A DNA stretch of 64,000 nt from Vibrio sp. Isolate34 (GCF_022397915.1 NZ_JAKEUO010000002.1:1-64000), one strand, 5' to 3'; positions 1 to 10,019 are shown, numbered from the stretch's first letter. Numbers and translations: made by a program. The notes: generated by a model from the sequence alone, not told the origin.

Positions 1-1
1 G

Positions 2-235
2 GTATGGTGGGCACAAGTGCAAGAGAGTGGAATTAAGCCATTGAAAGAGTTCGCACGAAAACTGAGGCCTTATCTTCACGGCATTATTGCATCGGCAAGT
101 TACCCGTTAAACACCTGCACACTAGAAGGGATAAACAACAAGATAAAGCTAATCAAGCGAATGGGGTATGGATATCGAGATACAGATTACTTCTTCTTGA
201 AGATAAAAGCGGCTTTCCCCGGAAAGCCGCGATGA
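2..235 (+). mobile_element. ISL3-type transposase, C-terminal fragment (cut by window start)
   Basis: The frame is open from base 2, so the coding sequence continues to the left of the window and only about 77 C-terminal residues are seen. The stretch EGINNKIKLIKRMGYGY followed by a DYFFLKI-like segment is the conserved end of the DDE domain of ISL3-family transposases, which cut and paste their element. The last codons form a perfect 22-base palindrome (209-230, GCGGCTTTCC/GGAAAGCCGC). It cannot be told from this window whether the upstream part is intact. No clear element terminus was found between the stop and the chitin operon. Confidence 0.75.
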
Positions 236-239
236 ACCA

Positions 240-273
240 TAAAAAAGCCCAGCACTTTATCAAAGTACTGGGC
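240..273 (-). terminator. Terminator of the chitin catabolic operon
   Basis: On the minus strand the sequence forms a stem GCCCAGTACTTT/AAAGTGCTGGGC with a tiny loop, followed by TTTTTT. It lies about 75 bases after the stop of the mutase gene and separates the operon from the transposase fragment. Confidence 0.85.
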
Positions 274-349
274 AAGAGTTCTTCATCTATAGGCTTTAAC
301 AAGGCAGTGATTTGTTAAGTCCCATCCAAAACTGCTGCACTCTATAAGC

Positions 350-1762
350 CTATAGAGAGAGGAAGTCTTTCACTATTTGAAGAACACGTTCTGCTGTCTC
401 TTTATCTTCCATTTCTGCGAAGATTCGTAGTAAAGGCTCTGTCCCAGAGAAACGAGCAATCACCCAGCCGCCATTCTTGAAGTACACCTTGGCACCATCT
501 TCATAGCTGACTTTTTCAATCTCGTACTCGAACTCAGGCAACTGTTTCTCTACGTAGATCTTGGTGTAGAGCGCTTCTTTTTCTGAAGGCTTGAATTTGC
601 AATCGCCTTCAGCGGTGTAGGCGTAGCCATACTTAGAGTAGATCTCATCAAGCAGTTCAGACAATTTCTTACCCGTTACACTGATCATCTCAACCAGTAG
701 GCTTGACGCGAAGACACCATCTTTACCTTTGATGTGGCCGCGAATGGTTAAACCACCCGAACTTTCCCCACCAATCAGAGAGTCGTCGGCTTCCATTTGC
801 GAGCTGATATGCTTAAAGCCTACTGGAACCTCAAAGCTCTTCTCACCATGATCGGCTGCCACTTTATCGAGTAGATGAGTGGTTGCGATATTGCGAACTA
901 CCGAGCCTTTCCAGCCTTTGTATTCCAATAAGTAGTAGTAAAGCAGCAGTAGCACTTCGTTAGGGTGAATGAAGTGACCTTTCTCATCGATAATACCTAA
1001 GCGGTCGGCATCGCCATCGGTACCAATACCGATGTCATACCCTTCAGCGGCAACTAAGTGCTTCAAGCGATAGAGCGTAGCTGCGCTTGGCGATGGCATC
1101 AATCCACCAAAATCTGGGTTTTTACCATCGTTGATCACGTCGACATCACAACGACCATTGATAAGTACCGTTTGTAGAGCGTTCTTCGCTACACCAAACA
1201 TAGGGTCAATCAGTACGCGTAGGTTCGCTTTCTTAATCGATTCAATATCGATGGCATTAATGATCGAATCAACAAAGTCGTTCATTGGATTGATGATTTC
1301 GATCTCTTTGTCGCTTAACGCTTGTTCGAAGTCGACACGGATAACGTCTTCGTTGGTTAGAGTTGCGATTTGCTGCTCGATCTTCTCTGTGATGATCTCG
1401 TCAGCATCACGACCACCTTCAATGAAGATCTTAATGCCGTTGTAGTCCGCCGGGTTGTGAGAAGCGGTAATACATGCCGAGTAGGTGCAGCCCATCTCTT
1501 TAGCTTGGAACATGACGATAGGGGTTGGAACAAACTTATCGATGAAGCTGACTTTGATGTTGTTAGCGGCTAAAACTTCAGCAAACCAACATGCAGCTTT
1601 ATCGGAAAGGAAGCGACGGTCATAACCGATCACAAATCCGTTTTTAGCCGCATCTTCATTGTTGATGATGTTTGCCAGCGCTTGTGCCACAAGGCGAACG
1701 TTCTCTCTGGTGAACTCTTCACCAATGAAAGCGCGCCAGCCACCTGTACCAAATTTAATCAT
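350..1762 (-). CDS. Phosphohexomutase (phosphoglucomutase/phosphomannomutase family) of the chitin operon
   Basis: This 470-residue alpha-D-phosphohexomutase is the last gene of the chitin operon. It has the phosphoserine loop TASHNPADYNGIK, the metal-binding loop DGDADR, the sugar-binding GGESSGG and the C-terminal phosphate-binding [11 protein letters not shown], all intact and in family order. In Vibrio chitin catabolism the neighbouring chitobiose phosphorylase releases GlcNAc-1-phosphate, and a mutase at this place would turn it into GlcNAc-6-phosphate for deacetylation. That substrate is inferred from context, since the sequence alone fits a general hexose phosphate mutase. It is distinct from glmM at 40.2 kb. 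The stop codon lies inside a 10-base inverted repeat (287-296 and 346-355). Confidence 0.9.
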   Translation of the reverse strand: MIKFGTGGWRAFIGEEFTRENVRLVAQALANIINNEDAAKNGFVIGYDRRFLSDKAACWFAEVLAANNIKVSFIDKFVPTPIVMFQAKEMGCTYSACITASHNPADYNGIKIFIEGGRDADEIITEKIEQQIATLTNEDVIRVDFEQALSDKEIEIINPMNDFVDSIINAIDIESIKKANLRVLIDPMFGVAKNALQTVLINGRCDVDVINDGKNPDFGGLMPSPSAATLYRLKHLVAAEGYDIGIGTDGDADRLGIIDEKGHFIHPNEVLLLLYYYLLEYKGWKGSVVRNIATTHLLDKVAADHGEKSFEVPVGFKHISSQMEADDSLIGGESSGGLTIRGHIKGKDGVFASSLLVEMISVTGKKLSELLDEIYSKYGYAYTAEGDCKFKPSEKEALYTKIYVEKQLPEFEYEIEKVSYEDGAKVYFKNGGWVIARFSGTEPLLRIFAEMEDKETAERVLQIVKDFLSL

Positions 1763-1836
1763 TAGAAAATCCTTTTAGTCTCATTGTCTCAAGCCTGTAA
1801 AGACTTGAGACAATAGCTGTTCGTTAAATTGAGTGA

Positions 1837-4242
1837 CTAGCCTAGAACAACGACAACATCGTTCACGCTGCCTTCTGCTTGTACTGGGATTGCATCTTCT
1901 ACTGACTCACCGTTGATAGTGATAGAAGCAACCCCTTTGCTTACTGCATTCGGGTTTTGCACCGTGATGTTGTAAGTTGCACCGCGCCATTGACGAGTGA
2001 CCTCGAACTCTGGCCAATCCGTTGGGATACAAGGATCGACAGTTAAGCCTTCGAAGCCTGTACGAACACCAAGAATGAAGTTGGTTACCGCAAAGTAAGC
2101 CCAACCAGAAGTACCGGTTAACCATGGGTGGTTTGCACGCCCGTGGTCTTGGTGGTCTTTACCCATGATGAACTGCACGTACGAGTATGGTTCTGCGTAA
2201 CGCGTTTCAATCATGTCATTTTGGTTGTATGGGTTGAGTGCATCGTAGAATTTCATCGCACGGTCGCCACGGCCAAGTTTCGCTTCTGCTACCCAAGCCC
2301 ATGGGTTCGGGTGAGAGAAGATAGCGCCATTCTCTTTTACGCCTTGGTAAACACGAGTTACGAAGCCGATATCGTCGTTTGGTGTCGCGAACGATGGAGA
2401 GTTTAGGTGCAGGCCGTATTCAGAAAATAGGTTCTCATCAACTGCGTCCATCGCTTTCTCGCCGCGCTCTTGAGAAACTGCACCAGACAGAACTGCTAGT
2501 GTGTTTGACTCGAGGTGTACACGACCTTCAGCTTGCTGAGCAGTACCAATCTTGTCGCCATTTTTCGTTAGACCACGGATGTACCAGCCACCCTCGTCAT
2601 CCCAAAGGTGCGTTTCACACGCTTCGCGAACATTCGCTGCCATTTCAGTGTATTTCACAACATCAGCGTCGTTATTGCGGAACTTAGCAAGGTCTAAGAA
2701 TTCTTGTAGTGCCCAGAAGTGAAGGAATGAAACCATTGAAGACTCACCGCCACCAAGGTTCAAGCAGTCGTTCCAGTCAGCACGTAGGCCTTTACAGATA
2801 CCTGTTTGACCAACGTATTCAGCAGAGAAGTTCAGTGCCGCTTTCATGTGTTCGTAAACAGTCGCTTCGCCACCGTCTGCGTATGGAATTACTTCGTCAA
2901 AGAAGTCGTGCTCACCGGTTTCCATCACGTATTTGATGATGGTTGGTACGATCCATAGGTGATCATCCGAACAAGTATCTTCAATGCCGTGGATCTTGTC
3001 GTCATCTGACGGTGTTGGAACAACCGTTGGTGATTTCGATGGCTCAACGTCTGCTTTCTCTGGATCAAACCAATCCGGATCGAATAGGTGTAGACCGTAG
3101 CCCGCTTTCACTTGGCCACGAAGCAGGTCGATAATACGTTTCTTAGTCATTTGTGGGTTGGCATGAGGTACTGAGATCGCATCTTGCGCAGTATCACGGT
3201 AACCAAGACCTGTGCGGCCGCCAACTTCAATGAATGATGCAAAGCGCGACCACACCACACAGGTTTCTGCTTGGTATAGTGTCCAGGTGTTGATCATGGT
3301 GTCTAAGCCTTCGTTTGGAGACTTAACTTGGAACTTGTTGCAACGCTCGTCCCAGTGATCTTTGATGCCTTGGAACGCCGCATCTACGTTTGCTGTGTCT
3401 TGGTATTTTTCACGTAGGCGTTCGCCGTTGCCTTTACCGATACCTAGTACATAGGCAAAGCGAACTTCTTCACCCGGTTGAATGGTAAATTGCTTATGCA
3501 GAGAACCACAGTGGTTGTAACAGGTTTGAGCGCTGTCAGAACATTTACCGTTTTCAACCGCAATTGGGTTAGCTTCATCACGGTACATGCCAAGGAAGTT
3601 GTCACGTTGGCCGTCGTAGCTATCTGGTGAGAAAGTTGACGCTAAGTAGTAGAAGCCTTCAAAGTCGTTAGTGTTGTAGTACAGGTCGTATTCCAACACA
3701 CCTTCTTGGTAAGAAGTGCCCGCAGAGTACAAAGACATCTGGTGGTTCTGGTTGTCCGATTGGATGTGGCTGAACGAGAACTCTACAAATGAGAATGTGC
3801 TGATAGTACGAGGCTTATCCGTGTTGTTCTTTAGCACAACGTCCCAAACTTCGGCATCTTCGCCTTTAGGTACGAATAGCGTTTTGGTCGCTGTAATACC
3901 GCTGTATTCACATTTGAACTTTGAGTATGACAAGCCATGGCGAACTTCGTAATTCGCTTCATCTAGGCTCTTTGCCACTGGCTGCCAAGAGATAGACCAG
4001 TAATCACCCGTCTCATCATCACGCAGGTAAACATAGTGTCCAGGACGGTCAAAGGTACCGTTTGGACGGAATTTAGTAACACGGTTGTATTCCGGAGAAT
4101 TGTAGAACGAGTAACCGCCCGCATTGTGCGAAATCACGGTACAAAACTTTTCAGTGCCTAGGTAGTTGGTCCAAGGTGCTGGTACATCAGGGCGAGTGAT
4201 GACGTATTCGCGATTGTCGTTATCGAAATAGCCGTATTTCAT
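1837..4242 (-). CDS. chbP: N,N'-diacetylchitobiose phosphorylase (GH94)
   Basis: This cytoplasmic enzyme splits N,N'-diacetylchitobiose with phosphate into GlcNAc-1-phosphate and GlcNAc. The start chosen at 4242 gives 801 residues beginning MKYGYFDNDNREYV, which is how I recall the characterised Vibrio chitobiose phosphorylases starting. An in-frame ATG 27 bases upstream is less likely because AAGGAAATGACA directly precedes 4242. The family's beta-sandwich N-domain is followed by an (alpha/alpha)6 barrel. The segment RADWNDCLNLGGGESSM holds the general-acid Asp of GH94. Together with the kinase and mutase on either side it saves ATP, since only one of the two sugars needs a kinase. Confidence 0.95.
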   Translation of the reverse strand: MKYGYFDNDNREYVITRPDVPAPWTNYLGTEKFCTVISHNAGGYSFYNSPEYNRVTKFRPNGTFDRPGHYVYLRDDETGDYWSISWQPVAKSLDEANYEVRHGLSYSKFKCEYSGITATKTLFVPKGEDAEVWDVVLKNNTDKPRTISTFSFVEFSFSHIQSDNQNHQMSLYSAGTSYQEGVLEYDLYYNTNDFEGFYYLASTFSPDSYDGQRDNFLGMYRDEANPIAVENGKCSDSAQTCYNHCGSLHKQFTIQPGEEVRFAYVLGIGKGNGERLREKYQDTANVDAAFQGIKDHWDERCNKFQVKSPNEGLDTMINTWTLYQAETCVVWSRFASFIEVGGRTGLGYRDTAQDAISVPHANPQMTKKRIIDLLRGQVKAGYGLHLFDPDWFDPEKADVEPSKSPTVVPTPSDDDKIHGIEDTCSDDHLWIVPTIIKYVMETGEHDFFDEVIPYADGGEATVYEHMKAALNFSAEYVGQTGICKGLRADWNDCLNLGGGESSMVSFLHFWALQEFLDLAKFRNNDADVVKYTEMAANVREACETHLWDDEGGWYIRGLTKNGDKIGTAQQAEGRVHLESNTLAVLSGAVSQERGEKAMDAVDENLFSEYGLHLNSPSFATPNDDIGFVTRVYQGVKENGAIFSHPNPWAWVAEAKLGRGDRAMKFYDALNPYNQNDMIETRYAEPYSYVQFIMGKDHQDHGRANHPWLTGTSGWAYFAVTNFILGVRTGFEGLTVDPCIPTDWPEFEVTRQWRGATYNITVQNPNAVSKGVASITINGESVEDAIPVQAEGSVNDVVVVLG

Positions 4243-4369
4243 TGTCATTTCCTTTTTAACAAACTGCATCTATGCAGCTAATTTTTAAATAGTGATGCTG
4301 AGTTTTATTAGACTGAGCACCTTAATTTGAGTCAGCAATCACTCGATGTGAGTGTGCTGTGGTTTTGTT

Positions 4370-6304
4370 TTATTCAGCTTTCCAAGGGTTGCGATAATCG
4401 ACATTGAGCCTGTCGAGTAGTGGCAAGTGACCCTTTAGGCGAGATAGGTAATCTAGCCAGTTTCGGTTGTTTTTATGTGTCCAACATCCTTCAGCTAAAG
4501 CGCTAATTCTTGGAAATACCATGTAATCCATACGCTTTTGGTTGGTGACGATCTCACACCATAAAGCACACTGAATTCCGCGGATCCGCTTACGAATTGG
4601 GTCGGTGTCGGATATCTCAGCAATCGCTTCGTAGGTATAAGCTTGTTCTAATGGGATAACGGCAGCCCAATCTACGCCCGGCTCTTCCGGCGCATAATCT
4701 TGGGTCATGTCGAGATAGGTAAATTGTGCAGGCTGCAGAACCACATCAAAGCCTTGGCGTGCACAGTTCATAGCCGCTTCTTCGCTGAGCCACGAGTAGA
4801 TAATGGTCTCTTTGCTCACCTTGTCGCCGTGCTGAGCTTCTTCCCAGCCCACCATGCGCTTGCCTAGTTGCTTAAGTTTGTTCTCGGCATAGCGGAATAG
4901 GTGACCTTGCAAGTCCTTGCTGTCTTGGTACTGGTGCTCTTTCATCAGCGCTTGAGCTGCAGGGCTGTTAGTCCACACGCCCGGTGGTACTTCGTCTGCG
5001 CCCATGTGAATCAATTCGCTTGGGAAGAGCTCTGCGACTTCTTCAATAACCGCATCTAGGAACTGGTAAGTACCTGGCAAGCCTGGGTTTAGCACGTTGT
5101 CGTTGTAGTGCTGAATGCTCTTGTATTGAGTAGTGTCAGCTTGCTCTACCAACATCTCAGGCAGTGATTTGATCGCGGCGCGGCAGTGTCCCGGGATATC
5201 GATCTCAGGGATAACCGTGATGCTGCGCTGTTCTGCGTATTCAATGACTTCTCGAATCTGTTGCTGGGTGTAGAAGCCACCATAATTCTCTGCAATGTGG
5301 GTATATTGCGGCTCCAAAGCATGGTCAGGACCACGCCAAGCACCAATTTCAGTTAGTTGAGGTAGGCTTTTAATCTCGATCCTCCAACCTTCATCATCAG
5401 TTAGGTGCCAATGAAAAACGTTGAACTTGTAATATGCCAATTGGTTGATTAAGCGCTTCACTTGCTCCACTGAATGGAAGTGACGAGCACAGTCCAACAT
5501 CATGCCGCGGTATTTGAAGCGCGGTTGGTCGGCGATTTTGCAACATGGGACAGAGAAGTGTTCAGCATCTTGTTGTTGAACCAATTGAATCAGACTTGCT
5601 ACAGCGTGTGTAAATCCAGACTGGCTACCTGATTCAACAATTATTTGTTGTTCAGTAATGCGGAGTTTGTATTCGGCTTCGTCTAAAGTCGGATTACTAC
5701 GAAATAGAAGGTCATCGCCTTCTCCCGTTGGAAGCTGATTCGAAATCGACAGTTCAAAGGTAGAAAGTAATTCTTGTTTCAGCCAAGTGACGGCTTTATC
5801 TGCAAGGTGAGATTGAACCTCAATCTTGCATTCGCTGTTTAGGGCGAAGCTACCTTGCTTAAGTTCGATCTGGTTCGGCTGAGGAATTAATGCCACCTCA
5901 GCAGCGTTCACTTCAGGTATCTGATTGCGTTCACGGTATGGTGACGCCAGAACGATGGGTGATATTGCAACTGGCAGTACTGAGGTTTCGCCTTGGTGAT
6001 GCGTTTGGATAAAGGCATCGTTTAGACCGTCAGAATAAAAACGGAATGGGGCGCTTTGAATGCTGAATTCAAGGTAGTAATGGTTGTTCGCTTTTAACAC
6101 TGACGAACTTGGTTTGAACGAACAAAAACTGCCAACTTGAGTCAGTTCGCCTTGCGACAGACTCTCCTGAAGGATGAATCGGTCAAACGCAAAGTGGAGT
6201 GACCAATCTGTAACGTCAAGATCACTTAAGTTATGTACCGTAAGGCCAAATCGGCAGTTATTTTTTTGTTCAGAAAGAACAGCTAAGTCGATGCGATAAT
6301 TCAT
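4370..6304 (-). CDS. Beta-N-acetylhexosaminidase (GH20)
   Basis: The 644-residue glycosidase releases terminal GlcNAc from chitooligosaccharides. An N-terminal carbohydrate-binding-like region (about 1-130) is followed by a GH20b-type domain and the catalytic TIM barrel, which starts near YRGMMLDCARHFHSV. The HMGADEV motif carries the Asp-Glu pair that positions the acetamido group and donates the proton. No signal peptide is visible, so it probably acts in the cytoplasm on imported oligomers. It lies 12 bases downstream of the kinase gene and is clearly in the same transcript. It corresponds by position to the hexosaminidase of the V. cholerae chitin cluster (VC0613, recalled from knowledge). 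Confidence 0.93.
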   Translation of the reverse strand: MNYRIDLAVLSEQKNNCRFGLTVHNLSDLDVTDWSLHFAFDRFILQESLSQGELTQVGSFCSFKPSSSVLKANNHYYLEFSIQSAPFRFYSDGLNDAFIQTHHQGETSVLPVAISPIVLASPYRERNQIPEVNAAEVALIPQPNQIELKQGSFALNSECKIEVQSHLADKAVTWLKQELLSTFELSISNQLPTGEGDDLLFRSNPTLDEAEYKLRITEQQIIVESGSQSGFTHAVASLIQLVQQQDAEHFSVPCCKIADQPRFKYRGMMLDCARHFHSVEQVKRLINQLAYYKFNVFHWHLTDDEGWRIEIKSLPQLTEIGAWRGPDHALEPQYTHIAENYGGFYTQQQIREVIEYAEQRSITVIPEIDIPGHCRAAIKSLPEMLVEQADTTQYKSIQHYNDNVLNPGLPGTYQFLDAVIEEVAELFPSELIHMGADEVPPGVWTNSPAAQALMKEHQYQDSKDLQGHLFRYAENKLKQLGKRMVGWEEAQHGDKVSKETIIYSWLSEEAAMNCARQGFDVVLQPAQFTYLDMTQDYAPEEPGVDWAAVIPLEQAYTYEAIAEISDTDPIRKRIRGIQCALWCEIVTNQKRMDYMVFPRISALAEGCWTHKNNRNWLDYLSRLKGHLPLLDRLNVDYRNPWKAE

Positions 6305-6316
6305 ATAACTTCCCTG

Positions 6317-7201
6317 CTAAGCCTGTTGATACAAGTTGTGTTGTGGTTTTCCGGCAAACATCAATGCGCCTTCGATAGCGTCAAATTGAGGTTCAACGAT
6401 CCATTGTTGTACTGGTGGTGATAGCCAGTTGAGAATGCGCTCTGCGATACTTCCCATTAGGCACACCTTGTCCGCACCTTTGCGATGCAGTGCTAGTACA
6501 AACATTTCAATATCAGCGGCGGTTTGCTTGAGCATCTCAATCGCAAGCTCATCGCCTTCGTTAGCCAGTTGAAAAATCACTGGCGAGAATTGACCGTAGT
6601 CTTTTGGAATAGCGCCTTTTGACCATTCGACGATGGCATCAACATCATTGCCAAAGTGGTTCATTACGTGTTGAGTCAGTGGTGTCTTGTTGCGAATACC
6701 GTCTTCTGCAAGCAGGACTTGTTGAATCAAACGAAGACCCATCACCGCGCCACCACCTTGATCGGAAATTGGAAACTCACGGCCACCAACGACATGTTGC
6801 TCACCATCTTGTAGGTAGATGCCGCATGAGCCTGTTCCACCTATCATGATGGCGCCGTTTTGGCCATTGTGAGCACCAATACAAGCACCGTAAGCATCTG
6901 TGTTTAAAGTCATGCTGGCGAAAGGGTGCGGTTGTGTCATGAAGTCGAACCATGCTGACTTTTGCTCAGCACCTGCCAGCGCTAGGCCGACATGCATATT
7001 TGAAAAATGACTTGAATCGAGTTGCCCTTGCTGTGCCGCTTGAGTAATAGCATCGACAATTGAGCTCATCGCCACATCAACACCCAAAAGGATGTTAGCG
7101 CTGCCGCTTTTCGCTTCACCAATGAGTGTGCCTTGGTCATCGCGAATACGAGCACGGCAAGAGGTGCCGCCACCATCAATACCTACGTAGTAAAGCGTCA
7201 T
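6317..7201 (-). CDS. gspK: BadF/BadG-type amino-sugar kinase (glucosamine/GlcNAc kinase)
   Basis: This 294-residue ASKHA-fold kinase has the phosphate-1 motif VGIDGGGTSCRARI at its start and a second glycine-rich loop, IGGTGSCGIYLQDG, near residue 120. It would phosphorylate the free glucosamine or GlcNAc released by the neighbouring glycosidases and by chitobiose phosphorylase. The V. cholerae orthologue at the same operon position was described as a glucosamine-specific kinase; whether this copy prefers GlcN or GlcNAc cannot be read from sequence. AAGGAGCAATAATC precedes the ATG. The gap to the upstream GH9 gene is only 2 bases, suggesting translational coupling. Confidence 0.9.
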   Translation of the reverse strand: MTLYYVGIDGGGTSCRARIRDDQGTLIGEAKSGSANILLGVDVAMSSIVDAITQAAQQGQLDSSHFSNMHVGLALAGAEQKSAWFDFMTQPHPFASMTLNTDAYGACIGAHNGQNGAIMIGGTGSCGIYLQDGEQHVVGGREFPISDQGGGAVMGLRLIQQVLLAEDGIRNKTPLTQHVMNHFGNDVDAIVEWSKGAIPKDYGQFSPVIFQLANEGDELAIEMLKQTAADIEMFVLALHRKGADKVCLMGSIAERILNWLSPPVQQWIVEPQFDAIEGALMFAGKPQHNLYQQA

Positions 7202-7203
7202 GA

Positions 7204-8928
7204 TTATTGCTCCTTACGTTGTGCTAGGTAATTGAATTGCGCAGCGGTTGCCAATAGGAACCATGCGCCGTGAGGGATCCATTGTTCGCCCCAGCGCCAG
7301 TTTTGAAGCATGTCATCTTTTTGTGCTGGTGGATTGAACGCGATGTCTTGATCATCTTCATAGCCAGCGGTAATGCCGTTACAGATACCGCCTTTGGCAT
7401 TGAAAAAACCAAGTTGAGGTAAGTAGTCAGGGTTGTTATGACCATGACCATCAAGCATGCACATGTGGTATGGATTGAGACCTAAAATCCAATCTAGGCT
7501 GTTCTGTGAAAGTTGGATTAAACGCTTTTGTAGCTCGCTGTCTTGAATGTGTGGTTGAACTAAGTACGCCATGGTTGCGATTGAGCCAAGACGAGCGTTT
7601 TCGCCTTGCCACCAGTAGCCAGTCTCGTTCTTCTGAGCGACGAAGAAAGCATGGCGCTTATCACCATCAACATTTTTAACGTATTGTCGTGGGTAGCCAA
7701 ATGGGTTGGTTACTTTATCGGTGATGTTGATTTCGAACTGACATGCTTGTTCAACAACGGTGCGAGCCTGTTCTTTCAGCTCAGTATCGGTTTCATTGTC
7801 GATGTATTCACACAGAGCAATCACTGGAAGGCCAGCTTCAGCTGCATGAAAGTATGGTCGAGTGCCATCAGCGTTTGCTGACCAGAAGTGCTCAAATGAG
7901 TCATCTGACTGTTGGCGAGAGATTAAACGAGTCGCCCAAGTTCTTGCTTCTGATAGGTATTGTTCGTCTTGTGTTACTCGGTACAGCTCATTGGCTGCGA
8001 GTAGGGCGCAATACTCATCAATGATGTTCTCTTCACCATCGTTTAGGTACTGCAGGTTGTACTCTTTGAGATGCCAGTAACCTTTGGTTGCGGTATCAAG
8101 ATAGGTTTGGCTAGAGTAGCTGCCTGAAACCTCAAGCTCAGAAGCTGCGGCTAATGCTGCAATAGCAACACCGGCACCTTGTCGGTAGCCTGCTTGCAAA
8201 TCTGTAGACTTATGACCTTCTTGAGTGGCGTATGCGCAGATGTCGCGTTGGTTGATATCTTTGCTCCACTTGTCGAATACTGTCATGTAGAAGTATCCAG
8301 CCGCGTCTTGCATACGAACCAAGAAATCAGCACCGAATAGTGCTTCTTCTGTTAGGCGAGTCATCGAGAATTTAGGGAAGTCTGGATTGTCGCTAGTTAA
8401 GCGCACGCTTTTGAGCATGTTCCAAACCACCATAGGAATCTGTTGTGGGTTGAGGTAGTTGCCGTAAGACAAGTGGCTAAAGTACTTGCTTACATCACCT
8501 GATGCATCGTACCAGCCACCGTGGACATCGACGTATCTGTCTGTGCCGAGAATTTGTGCTTGTCGATCTTTCTTGTCAAAAGTGCCGCCACAACGTTGAG
8601 ACTTAAAGTAATGAAGCACATCAGAAAAAGTGTGGTTCATTATTAGGTTGCTGCCAATCTCAAACACTTCTGAACGTAGGTTATCAAAGCGCAGGTAGTA
8701 GCGACCGGATTCGGTGAATGAACTGAAATCGATTGTGAAGAATTGTCCTTGATGCCAGTTTGCTACCGGGCCTTGTTTCACAACATCAAAGTTGCCCACA
8801 GTAATGTGGTTGTCGGCACACACCAAAAGTGCAGTCGTACTCGATAAACGAGCCTTTTTAGTTTGTAAGATCGCCTGCTTGGGAGCCGAAGATTCGTAGC
8901 CAATATGGTTGGTCAATAACAGCATCAA
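7204..8928 (-). CDS. GH9 family beta-glucosaminidase
   Basis: The 574-residue protein has an N-terminal Ig-like domain (about 1-95) followed by an (alpha/alpha)6 GH9 barrel. DVHGGWYDASGD holds the catalytic base Asp pair, and the C-terminal part has GLNPYHMCMLDGHGHNNP, the usual GH9 active-site stretch. Most GH9 enzymes are cellulases, but the Vibrio member in this operon is known as a glucosaminidase that acts on GlcN ends of partly deacetylated chitin fragments. No signal peptide is seen, so it is probably cytoplasmic. The gene sits between the ABC transporter genes and the sugar kinase. Confidence 0.9.
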   Translation of the reverse strand: MMLLLTNHIGYESSAPKQAILQTKKARLSSTTALLVCADNHITVGNFDVVKQGPVANWHQGQFFTIDFSSFTESGRYYLRFDNLRSEVFEIGSNLIMNHTFSDVLHYFKSQRCGGTFDKKDRQAQILGTDRYVDVHGGWYDASGDVSKYFSHLSYGNYLNPQQIPMVVWNMLKSVRLTSDNPDFPKFSMTRLTEEALFGADFLVRMQDAAGYFYMTVFDKWSKDINQRDICAYATQEGHKSTDLQAGYRQGAGVAIAALAAASELEVSGSYSSQTYLDTATKGYWHLKEYNLQYLNDGEENIIDEYCALLAANELYRVTQDEQYLSEARTWATRLISRQQSDDSFEHFWSANADGTRPYFHAAEAGLPVIALCEYIDNETDTELKEQARTVVEQACQFEINITDKVTNPFGYPRQYVKNVDGDKRHAFFVAQKNETGYWWQGENARLGSIATMAYLVQPHIQDSELQKRLIQLSQNSLDWILGLNPYHMCMLDGHGHNNPDYLPQLGFFNAKGGICNGITAGYEDDQDIAFNPPAQKDDMLQNWRWGEQWIPHGAWFLLATAAQFNYLAQRKEQ

Positions 8929-9023
8929 TGTTCTCCAAAGGTCCCAGTTTCTTTTGGCTAGGTACCTGAATTAGTTTGGATATGAGTAGTTAGGGTCCGC
9001 AGACCCTAACTCAGTCTTAATGT

Positions 9024-10019
9024 TTAGCTTTCGTGTAGATAACAACGAACAAAGTGGTTATCGGCTAATTGAGTCACACCCGGTAGTTGCTCTTTACACT
9101 TGTCCATTGCGTGAGTACAACGGCCTGCAAACGGGCAGCCAGCTGATACTGGTGTCCACAGTGGAATCTCACCCTTGTTACCTGCCAATTGTTCGTGGAT
9201 CGATTTCTTAGGATCTGGAACGGCAGAAACCAGTAGTTGAGTGTAAGGGTGTTGAGGGTTCGCAATAACGTCATCGGTATCGCCCCATTCCACCATATGT
9301 CCTACGTACATCACTGAAAGGTCTTCAGCAATATAACGAGCCGTAGCGATGTCGTGAGTGATGTAAAGCAGAGACATTTGCTTCTCAAACTTCATCTCTT
9401 CCATCAGGTTCAAAACACCAGCACGAATTGAAACGTCTAGCATTGAAGTTGGCTCATCCGCTAGAACAACCTCAGCACCCACTGCGATGTTACGTGCTAG
9501 GTTGACACGCTGACGTTGGCCGCCAGACAGTTGGTGAGGGTACTTCTTCGCTGTTTCTTTTGGTGGGATCAGGCCAACTTGCTCTAAAAGATCGTAAACA
9601 CGTTCTTCTAGTTCTCTCTTATTGCCCGGAGTTACCTTCTTGTGGATCAGCAGTGGTCGAGCAATGTGGTGGAAGATATTGTGTGTTGGGTTGAGTGAAC
9701 CAAACGGGTCTTGCCATACCATCTGCACACCTTCACGGTAGTGCATAAGATCTTTTCTGCTTGAGATCTCTTGGATGTCACGGCCTTTGTATTCAATCGT
9801 ACCGCCTGAAGGCGCGTACATCTTTGCGATCATTTTTGCTGTTGTTGATTTACCTGAACCAGATTCACCAACGACCGCTAAACCACGGCTTTTGTACATC
9901 TTGAATGACACGTCGTTGATTGCACGCATCATTGGGGTTTGAATGGTGGTGCTGCTTATTGGGAAGTCTTTTACGACATTCTTACCTTCTACTAATAATT
10001 GACCGAAATCTTTGCTCAT
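9024..10019 (-). CDS. Oligopeptide-type ABC transporter ATPase (chitooligosaccharide uptake), second
   Basis: This 331-residue ATPase has Walker A GESGSGKST, the signature LSGGQRQR, Walker B VVLADEPTSMLD and the oligopeptide/dipeptide C-terminal extension with the cysteine-rich GCPFAGRCTHAMDKC. The family normally comes as a pair of unlike ATPases, and its partner lies just upstream at 10106-11089. The sequence class is Dpp/Opp, but the operon context points to chitin oligosaccharides as cargo. The gap of about 95 bases to the GH9 gene contains no evident terminator. Confidence 0.92.
   Translation of the reverse strand: MSKDFGQLLVEGKNVVKDFPISSTTIQTPMMRAINDVSFKMYKSRGLAVVGESGSGKSTTAKMIAKMYAPSGGTIEYKGRDIQEISSRKDLMHYREGVQMVWQDPFGSLNPTHNIFHHIARPLLIHKKVTPGNKRELEERVYDLLEQVGLIPPKETAKKYPHQLSGGQRQRVNLARNIAVGAEVVLADEPTSMLDVSIRAGVLNLMEEMKFEKQMSLLYITHDIATARYIAEDLSVMYVGHMVEWGDTDDVIANPQHPYTQLLVSAVPDPKKSIHEQLAGNKGEIPLWTPVSAGCPFAGRCTHAMDKCKEQLPGVTQLADNHFVRCYLHES

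Noticed and set aside
284-360. Integron attC site at the left edge
   Set aside because: Paired TTAACAA/TTGTTAA looked attC-like, but the core sites GTTRRRY and RYYYAAC and the usual length are absent.
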